DNA from: Natronocalculus amylovorans
GTDB lineage: Archaea > Halobacteriota > Halobacteria > Halobacteriales > Haloferacaceae
Direction: 5' to 3'
Length of the DNA stretch: 64,000 nt
Assembly: GCF_023638035.1 (NCBI RefSeq)
Contig: NZ_JAKRVX010000007.1
Span: 62,001-126,000, forward strand
Made by a program: the position numbers and the translations under genes. This document shows, one piece after another, positions 45,348-54,613 of the stretch; the stretch's first letter is position 1, and every line of letters begins with the position of its first letter. The notes under the pieces are model-generated. The model saw only the letters and a list, made by a program, of their open reading frames with translations. It was not told the DNA's origin and searched no databases.

Positions 45348-45752
45348 ATGGCTGACGAACAACCCAACGATACAACACGGCATCCGCGATCACGACTTGA
45401 CGTTATCAACTTTTATTGTATCATCTCACTGTTAATTGCTACCGTGGCAGTTGCAGGTGTTGTTGGAGCTGCAGTGTATGTTGGGGAGTTTGACGAAGAG
45501 ATCGACGAGGATGGATTGGTTGAAACATCCGACGCAAATGTAGTAATTTCAGAGCCGTTTGAAGGGGAGGTAACGATCACATGGACAGATACTGCGGATG
45601 CACGTCATCTAGAGATACGATCGCCTGAGGGTGATGAACTTGGACGGCTGGACTTCCTTGGTGAGGCGATCGACGTTGAAAACACCGAGTTCACGGTAAT
45701 CGCGGTATACGAAGATGGCCCAGATGAGATTGTTGAAGAGTACGAACCATAG
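45348..45752 (+). CDS. Membrane-anchored protein, pilin-like N terminus
   Basis: A 134-residue protein with one hydrophobic helix (about 24-46, YCIISLLIATVAVAGVVGAA) and an acidic outer domain with beta strands (EGEVTITWTDTADARHLEIRSPEGDELGRLD). The outer part looks like archaeal type IV pilin-family or DUF1628-like domains, but the class III signal peptide cleavage site was not identified. It is transcribed alone, after the IS605-type hairpin. Function unknown; a cell-surface role fits its architecture and the following glycan region. Confidence 0.7.
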   Translation: MADEQPNDTTRHPRSRLDVINFYCIISLLIATVAVAGVVGAAVYVGEFDEEIDEDGLVETSDANVVISEPFEGEVTITWTDTADARHLEIRSPEGDELGRLDFLGEAIDVENTEFTVIAVYEDGPDEIVEEYEP

Positions 45753-46169
45753 TCGAGATGCAGCTAATTCAGCAATGCCGAAACTGTACATTCCGTGGCT
45801 GGTAGCTGTCACCCGTAGTGCTCGCGCGTAATCTACATAAGGACACAGATACCAATGGATGAGCCGAGTATGCAATTCATATAACACAGAAATGTCTGAT
45901 TGCAACGAACGAGTAAATCCGAAGGGAGCTCGGCAATATCCAACTCAAAACTAACATACAATATAAACAGAGATTACCATGCTATTTGTTGGCTTACTCT
46001 TTTCTAATGCCGTACTACCACAAGTAAGGTCTATATACAAAAATTTCAGTATATCTTATATGTAAAGTAAGGTATAAAATATAATATGGGCAGTATATCT
46101 TGTTAATTGGTATGTTTTCTTTTGAAACCCGTAAGAAATCTTATTTGTATAACGTTCGGCTGCAGAGAT
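45753..46169. other. Intergenic region before beta-helix gene
   Basis: About 417 bases with no gene. The first part has nothing recognisable. The last part carries two imperfect direct repeats (AGTAAGGT, about 16 bases, then CAGTATATCTT) and AT-rich promoter-like sequence. Confidence 0.5.
46023..46101 (+). repeat. Two imperfect 35-bp direct repeats
   Basis: AGTAAGGT at 46023-46030 and 46066-46073 is followed after 16 or 17 bases by CAGTATATCTT at 46047-46057 and 46091-46101. The two units start 43 bases apart. They lie 69-147 bases before the beta-helix gene, so paired binding sites for a regulator are a natural reading. Confidence 0.5.
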
Positions 46170-48083
46170 ATGGCGAAAGGCCAAGACGAAACTACCGACA
46201 GTAATCGATCGTTACTCAACCGACGCGGATACCTGCAACTTAGCGGTGCAGCGCTTGCATCAGCAGCACTGATGGGAGGCGCAGCAGCAAGTCAAAGCGA
46301 AGAAGAAGTTGATGTGGGCGCAGATACCGTCGTCGATCTTGGAGAACAAGGTCTGAGTAACGGCGATACAATCGATGATTACCTAGATGAGTACTTCGAA
46401 GATGGAGTCGAAGTTCGTATCCCAGAAGGAGAGTACAATTGGGATGGTCGAGGATTCCACAGAGCTGCAAACAGAGATGCAGCAGTAATTGGTGAGGGAG
46501 AGGTTATTCTTAACTTACAAGCTGACGAGTTCAGAAATGACATTCGCGCTGAGGGCGGAATGGTTGCTGTTGAGAACCTAACCGTACGAGGGGGTCCATC
46601 ACAGAGCTCACGCTTCCGACTTGAAGCAGATTCGGATGGACATGTTCTCATTAACAATTTCAACTGGCCAGATGGTTCGGACGAGGGAGCACGATCGCGA
46701 CCATACTATTCCCCACGATCGCACGCAGGGGTAGTTGAAATTCGGAACTGCTATTTCAAAGGATTCTCCAATAACGGAATCTACACAAGTTCACCAGGGA
46801 AAGGTGATGACGGCCAAGTTATCATCGAGAACTGTGTTTCGCACAATAACAACATTGCAGGAATTCGGATCGGATCAAGCAACAGTATCGTCCGAAATTG
46901 TGTCATATTGAATGACTCTCCTGCACCGGAGAATAATAAAGGTCAGCTTAACATGCGTGGTATCCGGATTGCGGAGAGCGGAGACGACATGCTGATTGAA
47001 AACTGTGAGATAATCCACTCTTACGACGGCGCTGGCGGTCCGATCCGATGGTCCAGCGACGGAGATAGCAGTACAGGGCACATTGAGAACGTTCGAATCT
47101 ACAACAACACAGGGATCGCAGCGATCGGAAACCGGGAAAGTCGAACACAAGGATGGTCTGGAACAAATATCAGCGTGGATGGAAATGGTGATCTCGGAGT
47201 CCCATCACAGTTCGAGAATGTTTGTGAGGGAGCTGAGTGTCACAACCTAAGCAGTTCGTACGACGCGGATGATGCGCGTGAGTTCATCGGCCCACAGGGA
47301 GAAGAGCCGAGCGAGGGTGACGAACAGGATGCAGAGTCTGAGTCAGAGTCGGAGCCACAAGACGAAGAGGAGGAATCGCTTGATATAGGAACAGTTGGAA
47401 CCAAAGATGTTGAGAATATCATCGCAGATACAAACGGAGAATGGTCGAACTACCTCGCACGCCGCAGTGGAGAAGGTACCGAGCTTGTCATCGTAACGGA
47501 CAACTCCGGTGGAATCAACTACGAGATAACAACATCTGATCGAATTGTACCGCTGTACGAGCGGGAGGATTACCGTTCGAACCGGTCCCGACCAACGGAT
47601 TACACACGATGGAATCTTGATGGAACATGGACTGCAATTGGATCAACAGCGGGTGGTGGTCATAGTGGAGACTCGTTTGTCTACTTTGGAGACGTTGTTG
47701 ATGTAGATATTGACGGAGATATTGAAGGTGTAACCGTATATAAAGATGGATCAGAGGTTTCCGTTGACGCGCTTGTCGATGTGGAGGTAAATGCGAGTAC
47801 AAACCGACCACTTGGTTGGAGAGTCCCTGAACAAAACAAGGTGCTCATCGTCGATGGAACAGATGCAGAAGGTAGCAGCCGCTTTAGTTTCAGTGTGACC
47901 GGTGACGTGACACCAGATGTGGCACTTAGTTCAGCACTCAACAGTGACACTCTTTCAATTGATGGAAAAACGGTTACTGGAACGATCGCGAACGGATTCA
48001 CCGGGTTCCGTTTCTCTGGAGATCTCGTAGGGGTCGAGATGGATGGTGCGGTCCAGATGACAACTGAAACCACAAACATCTAA
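46170..48083 (+). CDS. Tat-exported right-handed beta-helix protein
   Basis: A 637-residue exported protein. The Tat signal is NRRGYLQLSG, with a hydrophobic ALASAALMGGAAA and cleavage near residue 47. Residues about 60-375 form a parallel beta-helix (rungs such as IENCVSHNNNIAGIRIGSSNSIVRNC), with an acidic linker (DEQDAESESESEPQDEEEE) and a beta-rich C-terminal domain (about 430-637) of unknown family. Beta-helix proteins of this kind bind or cleave polysaccharides; no catalytic residues can be named. The start at 46170 is used because it gives a normal Tat leader. Context is the glycan region, and similar proteins occur beside exopolysaccharide genes in haloarchaea. Confidence 0.88.
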   Translation: MAKGQDETTDSNRSLLNRRGYLQLSGAALASAALMGGAAASQSEEEVDVGADTVVDLGEQGLSNGDTIDDYLDEYFEDGVEVRIPEGEYNWDGRGFHRAANRDAAVIGEGEVILNLQADEFRNDIRAEGGMVAVENLTVRGGPSQSSRFRLEADSDGHVLINNFNWPDGSDEGARSRPYYSPRSHAGVVEIRNCYFKGFSNNGIYTSSPGKGDDGQVIIENCVSHNNNIAGIRIGSSNSIVRNCVILNDSPAPENNKGQLNMRGIRIAESGDDMLIENCEIIHSYDGAGGPIRWSSDGDSSTGHIENVRIYNNTGIAAIGNRESRTQGWSGTNISVDGNGDLGVPSQFENVCEGAECHNLSSSYDADDAREFIGPQGEEPSEGDEQDAESESESEPQDEEEESLDIGTVGTKDVENIIADTNGEWSNYLARRSGEGTELVIVTDNSGGINYEITTSDRIVPLYEREDYRSNRSRPTDYTRWNLDGTWTAIGSTAGGGHSGDSFVYFGDVVDVDIDGDIEGVTVYKDGSEVSVDALVDVEVNASTNRPLGWRVPEQNKVLIVDGTDAEGSSRFSFSVTGDVTPDVALSSALNSDTLSIDGKTVTGTIANGFTGFRFSGDLVGVEMDGAVQMTTETTNI

Positions 48084-48087
48084 GATT

Positions 48088-48306
48088 ATGAGCGGGTCAC
48101 AAAAAACTGACTGGGAGCTCCTCTCGGCAGATCCAGATCCGATAAAAGATTTAGGATATCAATCCGACAATTGGGATATCATCCGGACTGAACAGCGTGG
48201 GATGGCACATCTCGTGTTTCTTCCATCGGCCGAAGAAGAAATCGAGCAGGAAGCGTTCATCATAACAGATGAAAATGCAGTCTGCGATGTCCACGACATG
48301 CGGTAA
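48088..48306 (+). CDS. Small acidic hypothetical protein (72 aa)
   Basis: A 72-residue soluble protein (SADPDPIKDLGYQSDNWDIIRTEQ; FLPSAEEEIEQEAFIITDE). It follows the beta-helix gene by four bases and could be translationally linked. No family was recognised. The fold may be a small alpha/beta domain. A hairpin lies 27 bases after its stop. Confidence 0.7.
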   Translation: MSGSQKTDWELLSADPDPIKDLGYQSDNWDIIRTEQRGMAHLVFLPSAEEEIEQEAFIITDENAVCDVHDMR

Positions 48307-48332
48307 CAGTGCGGTAATTTAGTCTTCCAACC

Positions 48333-48346
48333 AGGGCAATAGCCCT
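48333..48346 (+). terminator. Hairpin AGGGC-AATA-GCCCT
   Basis: A 5-bp stem with a 4-base loop after the 48088 gene. The following sequence is not T-rich, so termination is only a guess. Confidence 0.35.
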
Positions 48347-48485
48347 CCTACCGGGCAAATTGAGGCACCCTTATAAAATATAGTCGGCGTTTCTTTTTAT
48401 AATCGGGTATTTTATCGAGCGAATAGGATTGTAGTAGAGACATACTTACTGCAGAGGTAGTGCCATATTGCGCTTACAGGTAAAG

Positions 48486-48497
48486 CATAACAAAGCC
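48486..48497 (+). promoter_or_regulatory. ATAACAAAGCC motif before membrane gene
   Basis: CATAACAAAGCC, 51-63 bases upstream of the ATG at 48549. The same 10-11 base motif recurs at 55148, 56193 and 57269, each before a gene of the glycan region. Confidence 0.45.
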
Positions 48498-48548
48498 TCT
48501 AACGTGACCAGTCTGGACAACTGACTACATGGTTGTAGATGGTGAAAA

Positions 48549-50345
48549 ATGAACTCAGAAGAACGCTCACAAATAGCAACTGCAATCGCACTCACAGTTG
48601 GCTTTATTTCCCTTGGTATCGGTGTATTAGTCGCGTATACGAATCCAGCTACGGAGTATGAACTCTCAATATACGCATCAACACCCCTAGTATTTTGGAT
48701 CGCTGTTATTTTTGCAACTGCAGTCTCGATGGCAGCTGTTGCATCACAGAAAGATAAGGTGTTGACCGCGAGTGGATATATACTGGCACTCGGAAGTGTA
48801 ATCTCAGTTGTTTCGCTCCCTCTGATACGAAACTACTACTACTACGGAGCGGGCGACTCTATGAGCCATCTGGGGTGGGCTCGCGAAATCGGAAGCGGTG
48901 TTTTGAGCCCGCTCGGATTACTCTATCCCGGCACACACATCACGGCCAACTATATGAGTGAAGTCTCAGGTATGGGGCTTACACAAGCACTTCAGTGGAT
49001 ACCAATGGTAATCTACCCATTGATAGGAATGGTATCGATCGGGATGTGTATTGCGTATCTGACGGATTCAAGATGGGGGCTTCCAGTTGGGATATTCTCT
49101 GGGCTACTTCTTGTGCCAATTAATAAGCTGAGTGTACATATTATATCACATCCATCGAGCCAAGCAATCCTGTTCTTTGGGTTTGTGTTGTTCCTCCTCT
49201 TTTTATTTCTCACACAGCAGTCTGAACGAACGCTGCTTTCGCCAATTAGTCTCCTGCTCCTGCTTGTAGCGCTGTCAATGGTATTCATCCACCCACAAGA
49301 AGCGATGATGATGATTGTTACACTGTTAACAATCGCAGGAGTGCAGCTGGTATTCAGACGAAAGCGACCTTCGTCGGAAATTGCTGGACAACCGCTACCG
49401 ATCCTGCACGGACTCGCAGCGTTGTCATTATTTGCAGTGTGGGTGCCACAGCACGCCCGTCCGGTCGATCGGTTTTCATTTGTTCTCGACAGCTTCTTTG
49501 AACAAGGAAGTACGACAGGAACGGAAGTAGAAGCACGGACAGGTTCGCTTGCAACGCTTGGTGCAAGTGTCGAAGAGCTGTTTGTGAAGCTATTTCTTGT
49601 AACGCTTATATTCTCGTTGTTGGGGATCGTGCTGCTGCTACTGAATCTTCGCGGAAACCTCCCAGATACAGAAACACAGCGAAACTCGATTATAACATAT
49701 TTGACAGTCGTATTCTTCCCGCTGACAATGGCAGTTGGGGTTGTATTCCTTGCCAATCAAGGAGACCACTACTTCCGATTTTTCGGGTTCTTAATGGTCC
49801 CAGTGACAATTGTCGGTGGTGTTGCGCTCGTAGAGTTGTTCTCTACGCTTGATCTCAGACTCCCGCGAGCAGCAACGGTGAGTTCCTTTGTAATTATATT
49901 TATGTTATTACTGTCGATGCAGGCAGCAGCGTTCCATGCATCACCGTATATGTACCAGCCAAATAAGCAGGTTACAGAAGCGTCGTTTGATGGGTACGAG
50001 TTCGCATTCGAGCACCGTAACGAGGAAACTGCGTTTCTTTCATTCAGAAAAGGCCCACGTCGGTTCATCGATGCGTATTACGGGAGATATACCGCACGAG
50101 CGGGCTTAGATTTCCCAGGCTACAGACATGGTGTGACCGGCGAGGTGTTTAATTCGAACATATCTACACACTATGATGAAGATCGATACTTTGTCGTCCG
50201 TGATACAAATTACAAAAATGAGGTGATAATGTACGATGGGCTACAGTACACGCAAGAAGGATTTGATCAACTTGAACGCCAGCGATCGATCCACAAGGTG
50301 ACTGATAACGGTGAAGTCAGGTTGTATCTGATTCGAAACAGCTAA
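48549..50345 (+). CDS. Polytopic membrane protein of glycan cluster
   Basis: A 598-residue integral membrane protein with about 12 helices (first at 11-31, last near 450-470) and a hydrophilic C-terminal domain (about 480-598). An external loop reads YYYYGAGDSMSHLGWAREIG, which is similar in style to the first loop of GT-C glycosyltransferases and oligosaccharide polymerases, with an Asp that could be catalytic. No firm family was recognised. The next gene is a flippase, so it is probably a polymerase or lipid-linked glycosyltransferase of the surface polysaccharide pathway. This role is inferred. Confidence 0.8.
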   Translation: MNSEERSQIATAIALTVGFISLGIGVLVAYTNPATEYELSIYASTPLVFWIAVIFATAVSMAAVASQKDKVLTASGYILALGSVISVVSLPLIRNYYYYGAGDSMSHLGWAREIGSGVLSPLGLLYPGTHITANYMSEVSGMGLTQALQWIPMVIYPLIGMVSIGMCIAYLTDSRWGLPVGIFSGLLLVPINKLSVHIISHPSSQAILFFGFVLFLLFLFLTQQSERTLLSPISLLLLLVALSMVFIHPQEAMMMIVTLLTIAGVQLVFRRKRPSSEIAGQPLPILHGLAALSLFAVWVPQHARPVDRFSFVLDSFFEQGSTTGTEVEARTGSLATLGASVEELFVKLFLVTLIFSLLGIVLLLLNLRGNLPDTETQRNSIITYLTVVFFPLTMAVGVVFLANQGDHYFRFFGFLMVPVTIVGGVALVELFSTLDLRLPRAATVSSFVIIFMLLLSMQAAAFHASPYMYQPNKQVTEASFDGYEFAFEHRNEETAFLSFRKGPRRFIDAYYGRYTARAGLDFPGYRHGVTGEVFNSNISTHYDEDRYFVVRDTNYKNEVIMYDGLQYTQEGFDQLERQRSIHKVTDNGEVRLYLIRNS

Positions 50346-50365
50346 TCTACTCACTCTACCTCTTA

Positions 50366-51835
50366 ATGTCATTCTCTAAACAAGTGGTCCGGGGCGTGCA
50401 ATCAACAATGGTTGCACGTGTTGTTGACATTGTAGCAAATGCGGTATTAATGGTTATTCTTGCGAGGTTTTTACTTACACCTGAAGAGTATGGGTTGTTG
50501 TATGTTGCAATCTCTGTTGTTGGCATTGCTGGATTGTTCGGAACACTCGGTTTACCATCATCTACAGCGAGATATGTAACTGAATACGGTGAGGCCAAGG
50601 GTGGGCAAATCCCCCATATTTTGCGGAAAACTGCAATCTACATGATTGCATTAGGGCTTGTTGTTACGATCACGCTCATTCTTACGCGAGAGTGGGTTGC
50701 AAATATTGTAAGCGAACCCGGATTAGAACCATTACTCGTCGCCGGCGCACTCTACGTGCTATTTCAATCCTTTCACAAATATCTCACCTCGGTTTTCCAA
50801 GGATTTAATCAGATCAGTTTGAGCGCATTATTAAATGCTGTTTCAGCAGTTGGGCGGCTCATATTTGCAGTGATACTTGCGACGATTGGATTCGGTGCTG
50901 TTGGCGCCCTGCTCGGATATGCAATTGGATTCGTTCTTGCGACAGTTGTCGGAGTTTGGTACATTATTCGAGATTTCGTCCCAAAGTACACGCCAGATGA
51001 ACAGATGGAATCGGGACTAACAAGACGGATTTTAGAGTACAGTGTCCCACTGACAGCAACTCGAAGTGCGACAGTTCTGGATAAAAAAGTAGACACGATT
51101 CTAGTTGGTGCAATCGCTGGCGCTGCATCTGCAAGCTACTATACGATCGCAAAGCAAGTGACAGATGCCTGTATTGCGCCTGCAAGTTCGCTAGGGTACA
51201 CAATTTCACCTGCGTTTGGTGAGGACAAGGTTGGCGATCGGCTTGAGAAAGCCGCAGAGCTGTACGAAAAATCGCTCGAGCATGTACTAGTATTATATAT
51301 TCCAGGAGCTGTTGGACTATTTCTTGTTGCAGAGCCGATGGTACTGCAAGTGTTCGGGCCAGCGTATGAAGGTGCAGTACCTGTGGTGCAGATCATAAGT
51401 GCATTTGTGTTTGCTAATGCGGTCACTCGGATTACAAGTGATGGACTTGATTTCCTTGGTCGCGCCCGAGAGCGTGCAATTATAAAAATGACAACTGCGG
51501 TGGCAAACTTCTTTCTCAACCTCTTGTTGATACCACAGTATGGAGCAGTAGGTGCGGCGCTTGCAACAGTTGTTACTCATAGCATCTATGCGGGGACGAA
51601 TGTGTATATTATCAGTCGGGAACTTCCGATCACATTTGCGAGCATTGCACGAACAGGGGTTGGGATTGTTGTCGTCTCAGCGGGGATGGCGATCGTTGTT
51701 CTACAGTTAGTACCCTTTGTATCGGGCGTAATCTCGCTGTTGGGTGTTGTAATGGCCGGAATCATTTGTTGGGCAATTCTCTCAACAGTGAGCGGCCTCT
51801 TCGATGTCAGACAATTAGTAGTATTCTTACAATAG
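50366..51835 (+). CDS. Wzx-like oligosaccharide flippase (MOP family)
   Basis: A 489-residue protein with 12-14 helices of the polysaccharide biosynthesis / MVF-like exporter type. It opens with VVRGVQSTMVARVVDIVANAVLMVILARFL, typical of RfbX/Wzx flippases, and has ATRSATVLDKKVDTILVG at helix 7. It should flip lipid-linked oligosaccharides across the membrane. It starts 20 bases after the preceding membrane protein and is followed by the methyltransferase-kinase gene, so the three may form one transcript. Confidence 0.9.
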   Translation: MSFSKQVVRGVQSTMVARVVDIVANAVLMVILARFLLTPEEYGLLYVAISVVGIAGLFGTLGLPSSTARYVTEYGEAKGGQIPHILRKTAIYMIALGLVVTITLILTREWVANIVSEPGLEPLLVAGALYVLFQSFHKYLTSVFQGFNQISLSALLNAVSAVGRLIFAVILATIGFGAVGALLGYAIGFVLATVVGVWYIIRDFVPKYTPDEQMESGLTRRILEYSVPLTATRSATVLDKKVDTILVGAIAGAASASYYTIAKQVTDACIAPASSLGYTISPAFGEDKVGDRLEKAAELYEKSLEHVLVLYIPGAVGLFLVAEPMVLQVFGPAYEGAVPVVQIISAFVFANAVTRITSDGLDFLGRARERAIIKMTTAVANFFLNLLLIPQYGAVGAALATVVTHSIYAGTNVYIISRELPITFASIARTGVGIVVVSAGMAIVVLQLVPFVSGVISLLGVVMAGIICWAILSTVSGLFDVRQLVVFLQ

Positions 51836-51881
51836 CTGAAAATGCCACACTAACAATTTAGATACAGTGGGTGGGTACCAT

Positions 51882-53732
51882 ATGAACGGTACAGAGGGAA
51901 CGGCAGTACTTCAGGAAGCTATTAGTTCTACATTCTATACGGTTCCAGAGTGTATAGATGGTGTTCCATCCTACGCTCCAGAAATTGACAAAGAGTGGGA
52001 GGTACCAGATGAGGTTATCAACGCAATCATGGAGCAACTTGCAGATGGGGAACCACTGCAGCAAGCGCTACTGACTGTTCTTGGGACGGGTGGTGATGCA
52101 ATTCAGTATCGAGATTCGTTATTCTGTGACCCATCAGATATGTGGCGGATCCCAGTCGCAGAGTCGATCACTGGGCGGTGTTTGGATATAAATCCAAGAT
52201 TTGGTACACGATCGCTCAACCTTGCAGAGTTAGCAGATGAAGTATATGCGGTTGATCAATCGCTAACTGCGATGCAGTATCTACGGGGTCGAACTCATGC
52301 AGAAGGTGTGTCCGGGGTGTATCCAATGCATGGAACAGTATCATCGATCCCACCAGCAAAAAACGAATTTGACACTATCGTATTAGATATATCAAATAAT
52401 AGGTTTATCGACAAAAGTATCAAAAAAGACATATTTAGTGTAATGGACTATTTGAGCCCTTCTGGGACATTATTCGTTATTGGGTCAGGTTTGTATTTAC
52501 AGTCGTACAGCAGTGACTTTGATGATAAGGACATTGGTTTCACGCACCCCATACAACAGAAACTCTCGCAAAATAGTATACAGACTGGAGCCCAAATAGA
52601 GCACTTTTGTCAATCTTTAGGATATCAAGATATATCTAAATATGCGCTTGTTCCGTCGGTGAAAAATGCATCATACATGTTCGATATGTCAGATACCACT
52701 GCTGGTAAGCGGATGATCAATAATGAGATCATGCTTGATTCACCAATTGAGCCGTTTGTGAAGACATTAGGCAAGTTTCTTCTTGAGTATAAGATGCTTC
52801 CGTATATTACACCAGGATATTTATTGAAATGTACAAAACAGACTGCCCCTGATAAAACGCAGAGCTCACAAACTGAATCAACAATATTCACACGAGGGTC
52901 GGTTCGAACAGTCGCAGTTGTGACTGAGGCTGATGGAACACTCAAGAGGCTGGTTAAAACACCGCATAGACCAGCACATAGTGCATATCACGAGTTGGAG
53001 TATGAAACAACAACTGCGATCGAAAACAAAGATGGTCAATATACATACCCAAGTGGTGACCTTACGGATTCACCCTTTGGAACCGTATATACAGAAGATC
53101 CTATTGATGGGTCACCAATGACAGAGACAATAACCACCGATCTTGACTCGTTCAGAAGAGCGGTCAAAAAAGGGTTCGACTGGATAATCGAGTTCCAAAA
53201 CGCACACAAAACCCCAGTAGTGCAACGGAGCGAAGAACAGGTGAGAACGGAGTTATCAATACCGGAATTGGATCTATATCCACCGCAGACAGGACCAGCA
53301 ATGATGTGTACAGTGCCAAGCCATGGTGATTTACATCCAAAAAATATCTTTATTGATGAGACAGAGATTGTTGGAATTATCGATTGGGAGATGAGTAATA
53401 TGCAAGGAAACCCAATAACGGACCCTGCGTACTTTGTCATGCAAGTTTCAGCAAAAGTACACGGTGGATTACGCGATGGCATCACCAAAGCATACATCGA
53501 GGAGACAGAGTACAGTGAAATAGTCGCTAAAGAGGTGCGACGATACTGTACTCAAATGGGTATCCAGGTCGCTGATTTTGTACAGTACCTCCCATATGTA
53601 TGGGTCGAGCGTCTCAAAAAAGCGCAATCGATCGCAGCGACAACATGGTATAGCGGGAAGTCAGTACGAAGGGCTAATAATATCCAATTTGTATGGGACC
53701 ATTCTGAACAGATAGCGGATTGGATGTGTTGA
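51882..53732 (+). CDS. Methyltransferase-aminoglycoside phosphotransferase-like fusion
   Basis: A 616-residue protein with two enzyme domains. The N-terminal half (about 90-310) is a SAM-dependent methyltransferase: GRCLDINPRFGTRSLNLAEL forms the glycine-rich motif I, VYAVDQS follows as motif II acidic strand, and DTIVLDIS is the motif IV position. The C-terminal half (about 345-610) is a protein kinase-like APH domain: CTVPSHGDLHPKNIFID is the catalytic Brenner motif, and GIIDWEM carries the metal-binding Asp. Its placement after a flippase suggests that it modifies the reducing or non-reducing end of a lipid-linked glycan, as bifunctional methyltransferase-kinases (WbdD-type) do in bacterial O-antigen termination. 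This link is inferred. The start at 51882 is the first ATG. Confidence 0.85.
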   Translation: MNGTEGTAVLQEAISSTFYTVPECIDGVPSYAPEIDKEWEVPDEVINAIMEQLADGEPLQQALLTVLGTGGDAIQYRDSLFCDPSDMWRIPVAESITGRCLDINPRFGTRSLNLAELADEVYAVDQSLTAMQYLRGRTHAEGVSGVYPMHGTVSSIPPAKNEFDTIVLDISNNRFIDKSIKKDIFSVMDYLSPSGTLFVIGSGLYLQSYSSDFDDKDIGFTHPIQQKLSQNSIQTGAQIEHFCQSLGYQDISKYALVPSVKNASYMFDMSDTTAGKRMINNEIMLDSPIEPFVKTLGKFLLEYKMLPYITPGYLLKCTKQTAPDKTQSSQTESTIFTRGSVRTVAVVTEADGTLKRLVKTPHRPAHSAYHELEYETTTAIENKDGQYTYPSGDLTDSPFGTVYTEDPIDGSPMTETITTDLDSFRRAVKKGFDWIIEFQNAHKTPVVQRSEEQVRTELSIPELDLYPPQTGPAMMCTVPSHGDLHPKNIFIDETEIVGIIDWEMSNMQGNPITDPAYFVMQVSAKVHGGLRDGITKAYIEETEYSEIVAKEVRRYCTQMGIQVADFVQYLPYVWVERLKKAQSIAATTWYSGKSVRRANNIQFVWDHSEQIADWMC

Positions 53733-54014
53733 ACACAGGAGTAGCTCGAGTACGTACATTACACACATAGGTATGTAATTCATATTGTATTCTCGCAGGA
53801 TACAAGAGTATATTACCAAAAATAAGTTCATACTACTACTTGGTATGGTGATATTTCTCCAAGATATACAGCCAAAAACAGGATATATAAAGTACATGAA
53901 TAATGTAGATGCGTGATTTAATTACCAATTGCCGACATTGGACAGAGAAAAGGGAACATTTTTTAAAAAGACACGCAATGCTCGAATCGTCGGACAAACA
54001 ACGCAATAATAGAT

Positions 54015-54338
54015 ATGAAGACCACACAATCACCGGGCACACACTCAGTTAACGCTCATTCAGAAAACACGCAGGTATATTGCTTTGAACATGAACCGGA
54101 TGCAGAGCAAACACTGACTGTCTCGATCGCTCGTGCGATCGCTGCAGTAACAGGAACGGAGCCAGGATCGCTTCGACCGCGGCTGTACGATGTGCTTGAT
54201 ACAGAAGCACTCGAGCAGCTCATTAGACGATCGCGGGAGGCAGGAAGTCAAGTAAAAGTGAGCTTTGAAATTGCAGATTTATTCATTACAATTAATGGTA
54301 ATAGTCGAATTCTCATTCAAATGCCGAGCACAAGTTAA
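54015..54338 (+). CDS. HalOD1 domain protein
   Basis: A 107-residue protein dominated by a HalOD1 output domain (about 35-102; LTVSIARAIAAVTGTEP, LYDVLDTEALEQLI, VSFEIADLFITINGNSRIL). HalOD1 is a haloarchaea-specific module, often at the end of response regulators; alone it probably acts by protein contacts. No receiver is attached. It is a single gene between the glycan genes and the small 41-residue gene. Confidence 0.88.
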   Translation: MKTTQSPGTHSVNAHSENTQVYCFEHEPDAEQTLTVSIARAIAAVTGTEPGSLRPRLYDVLDTEALEQLIRRSREAGSQVKVSFEIADLFITINGNSRILIQMPSTS

Positions 54339-54480
54339 CAAAATCGCAGTACAGTGTAGAGATAGACAGGTAAAGTTATAAATAAATAGACATAATTGGA
54401 GATCGTTTTCGGTTGTTACTTGACAAATTTATTATATTTTCCAGCAAGTATTTATACATCAATATGGTACACAATCATGT

Positions 54481-54606
54481 ATGTCAAAGTGGTTAACTGA
54501 CGAAGAACTAGACAGACTCTCCCGTTTCGCAAATATGCCTGCACATGCACGCACCCCAGAAATGCTGCTCCCAGAGGATGACCCAGACGACAACCCCGAA
54601 CCGTAG
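54481..54606 (+). CDS. 41-residue acidic micro-protein
   Basis: A short frame from ATG 54481 to TAG 54604-54606. The product begins MSKWLTDEELDRLSRFANMP and ends PEDDPDDNPEP, with an amphipathic helix and an acidic tail, which is what a haloarchaeal gene looks like. An AT-rich stretch with tttatac lies 25-40 bases upstream. No known family. Its end is seven bases before the end of the convergent HTH gene. Confidence 0.6.
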   Translation: MSKWLTDEELDRLSRFANMPAHARTPEMLLPEDDPDDNPEP

Positions 54607-54613
54607 TGTTCAG

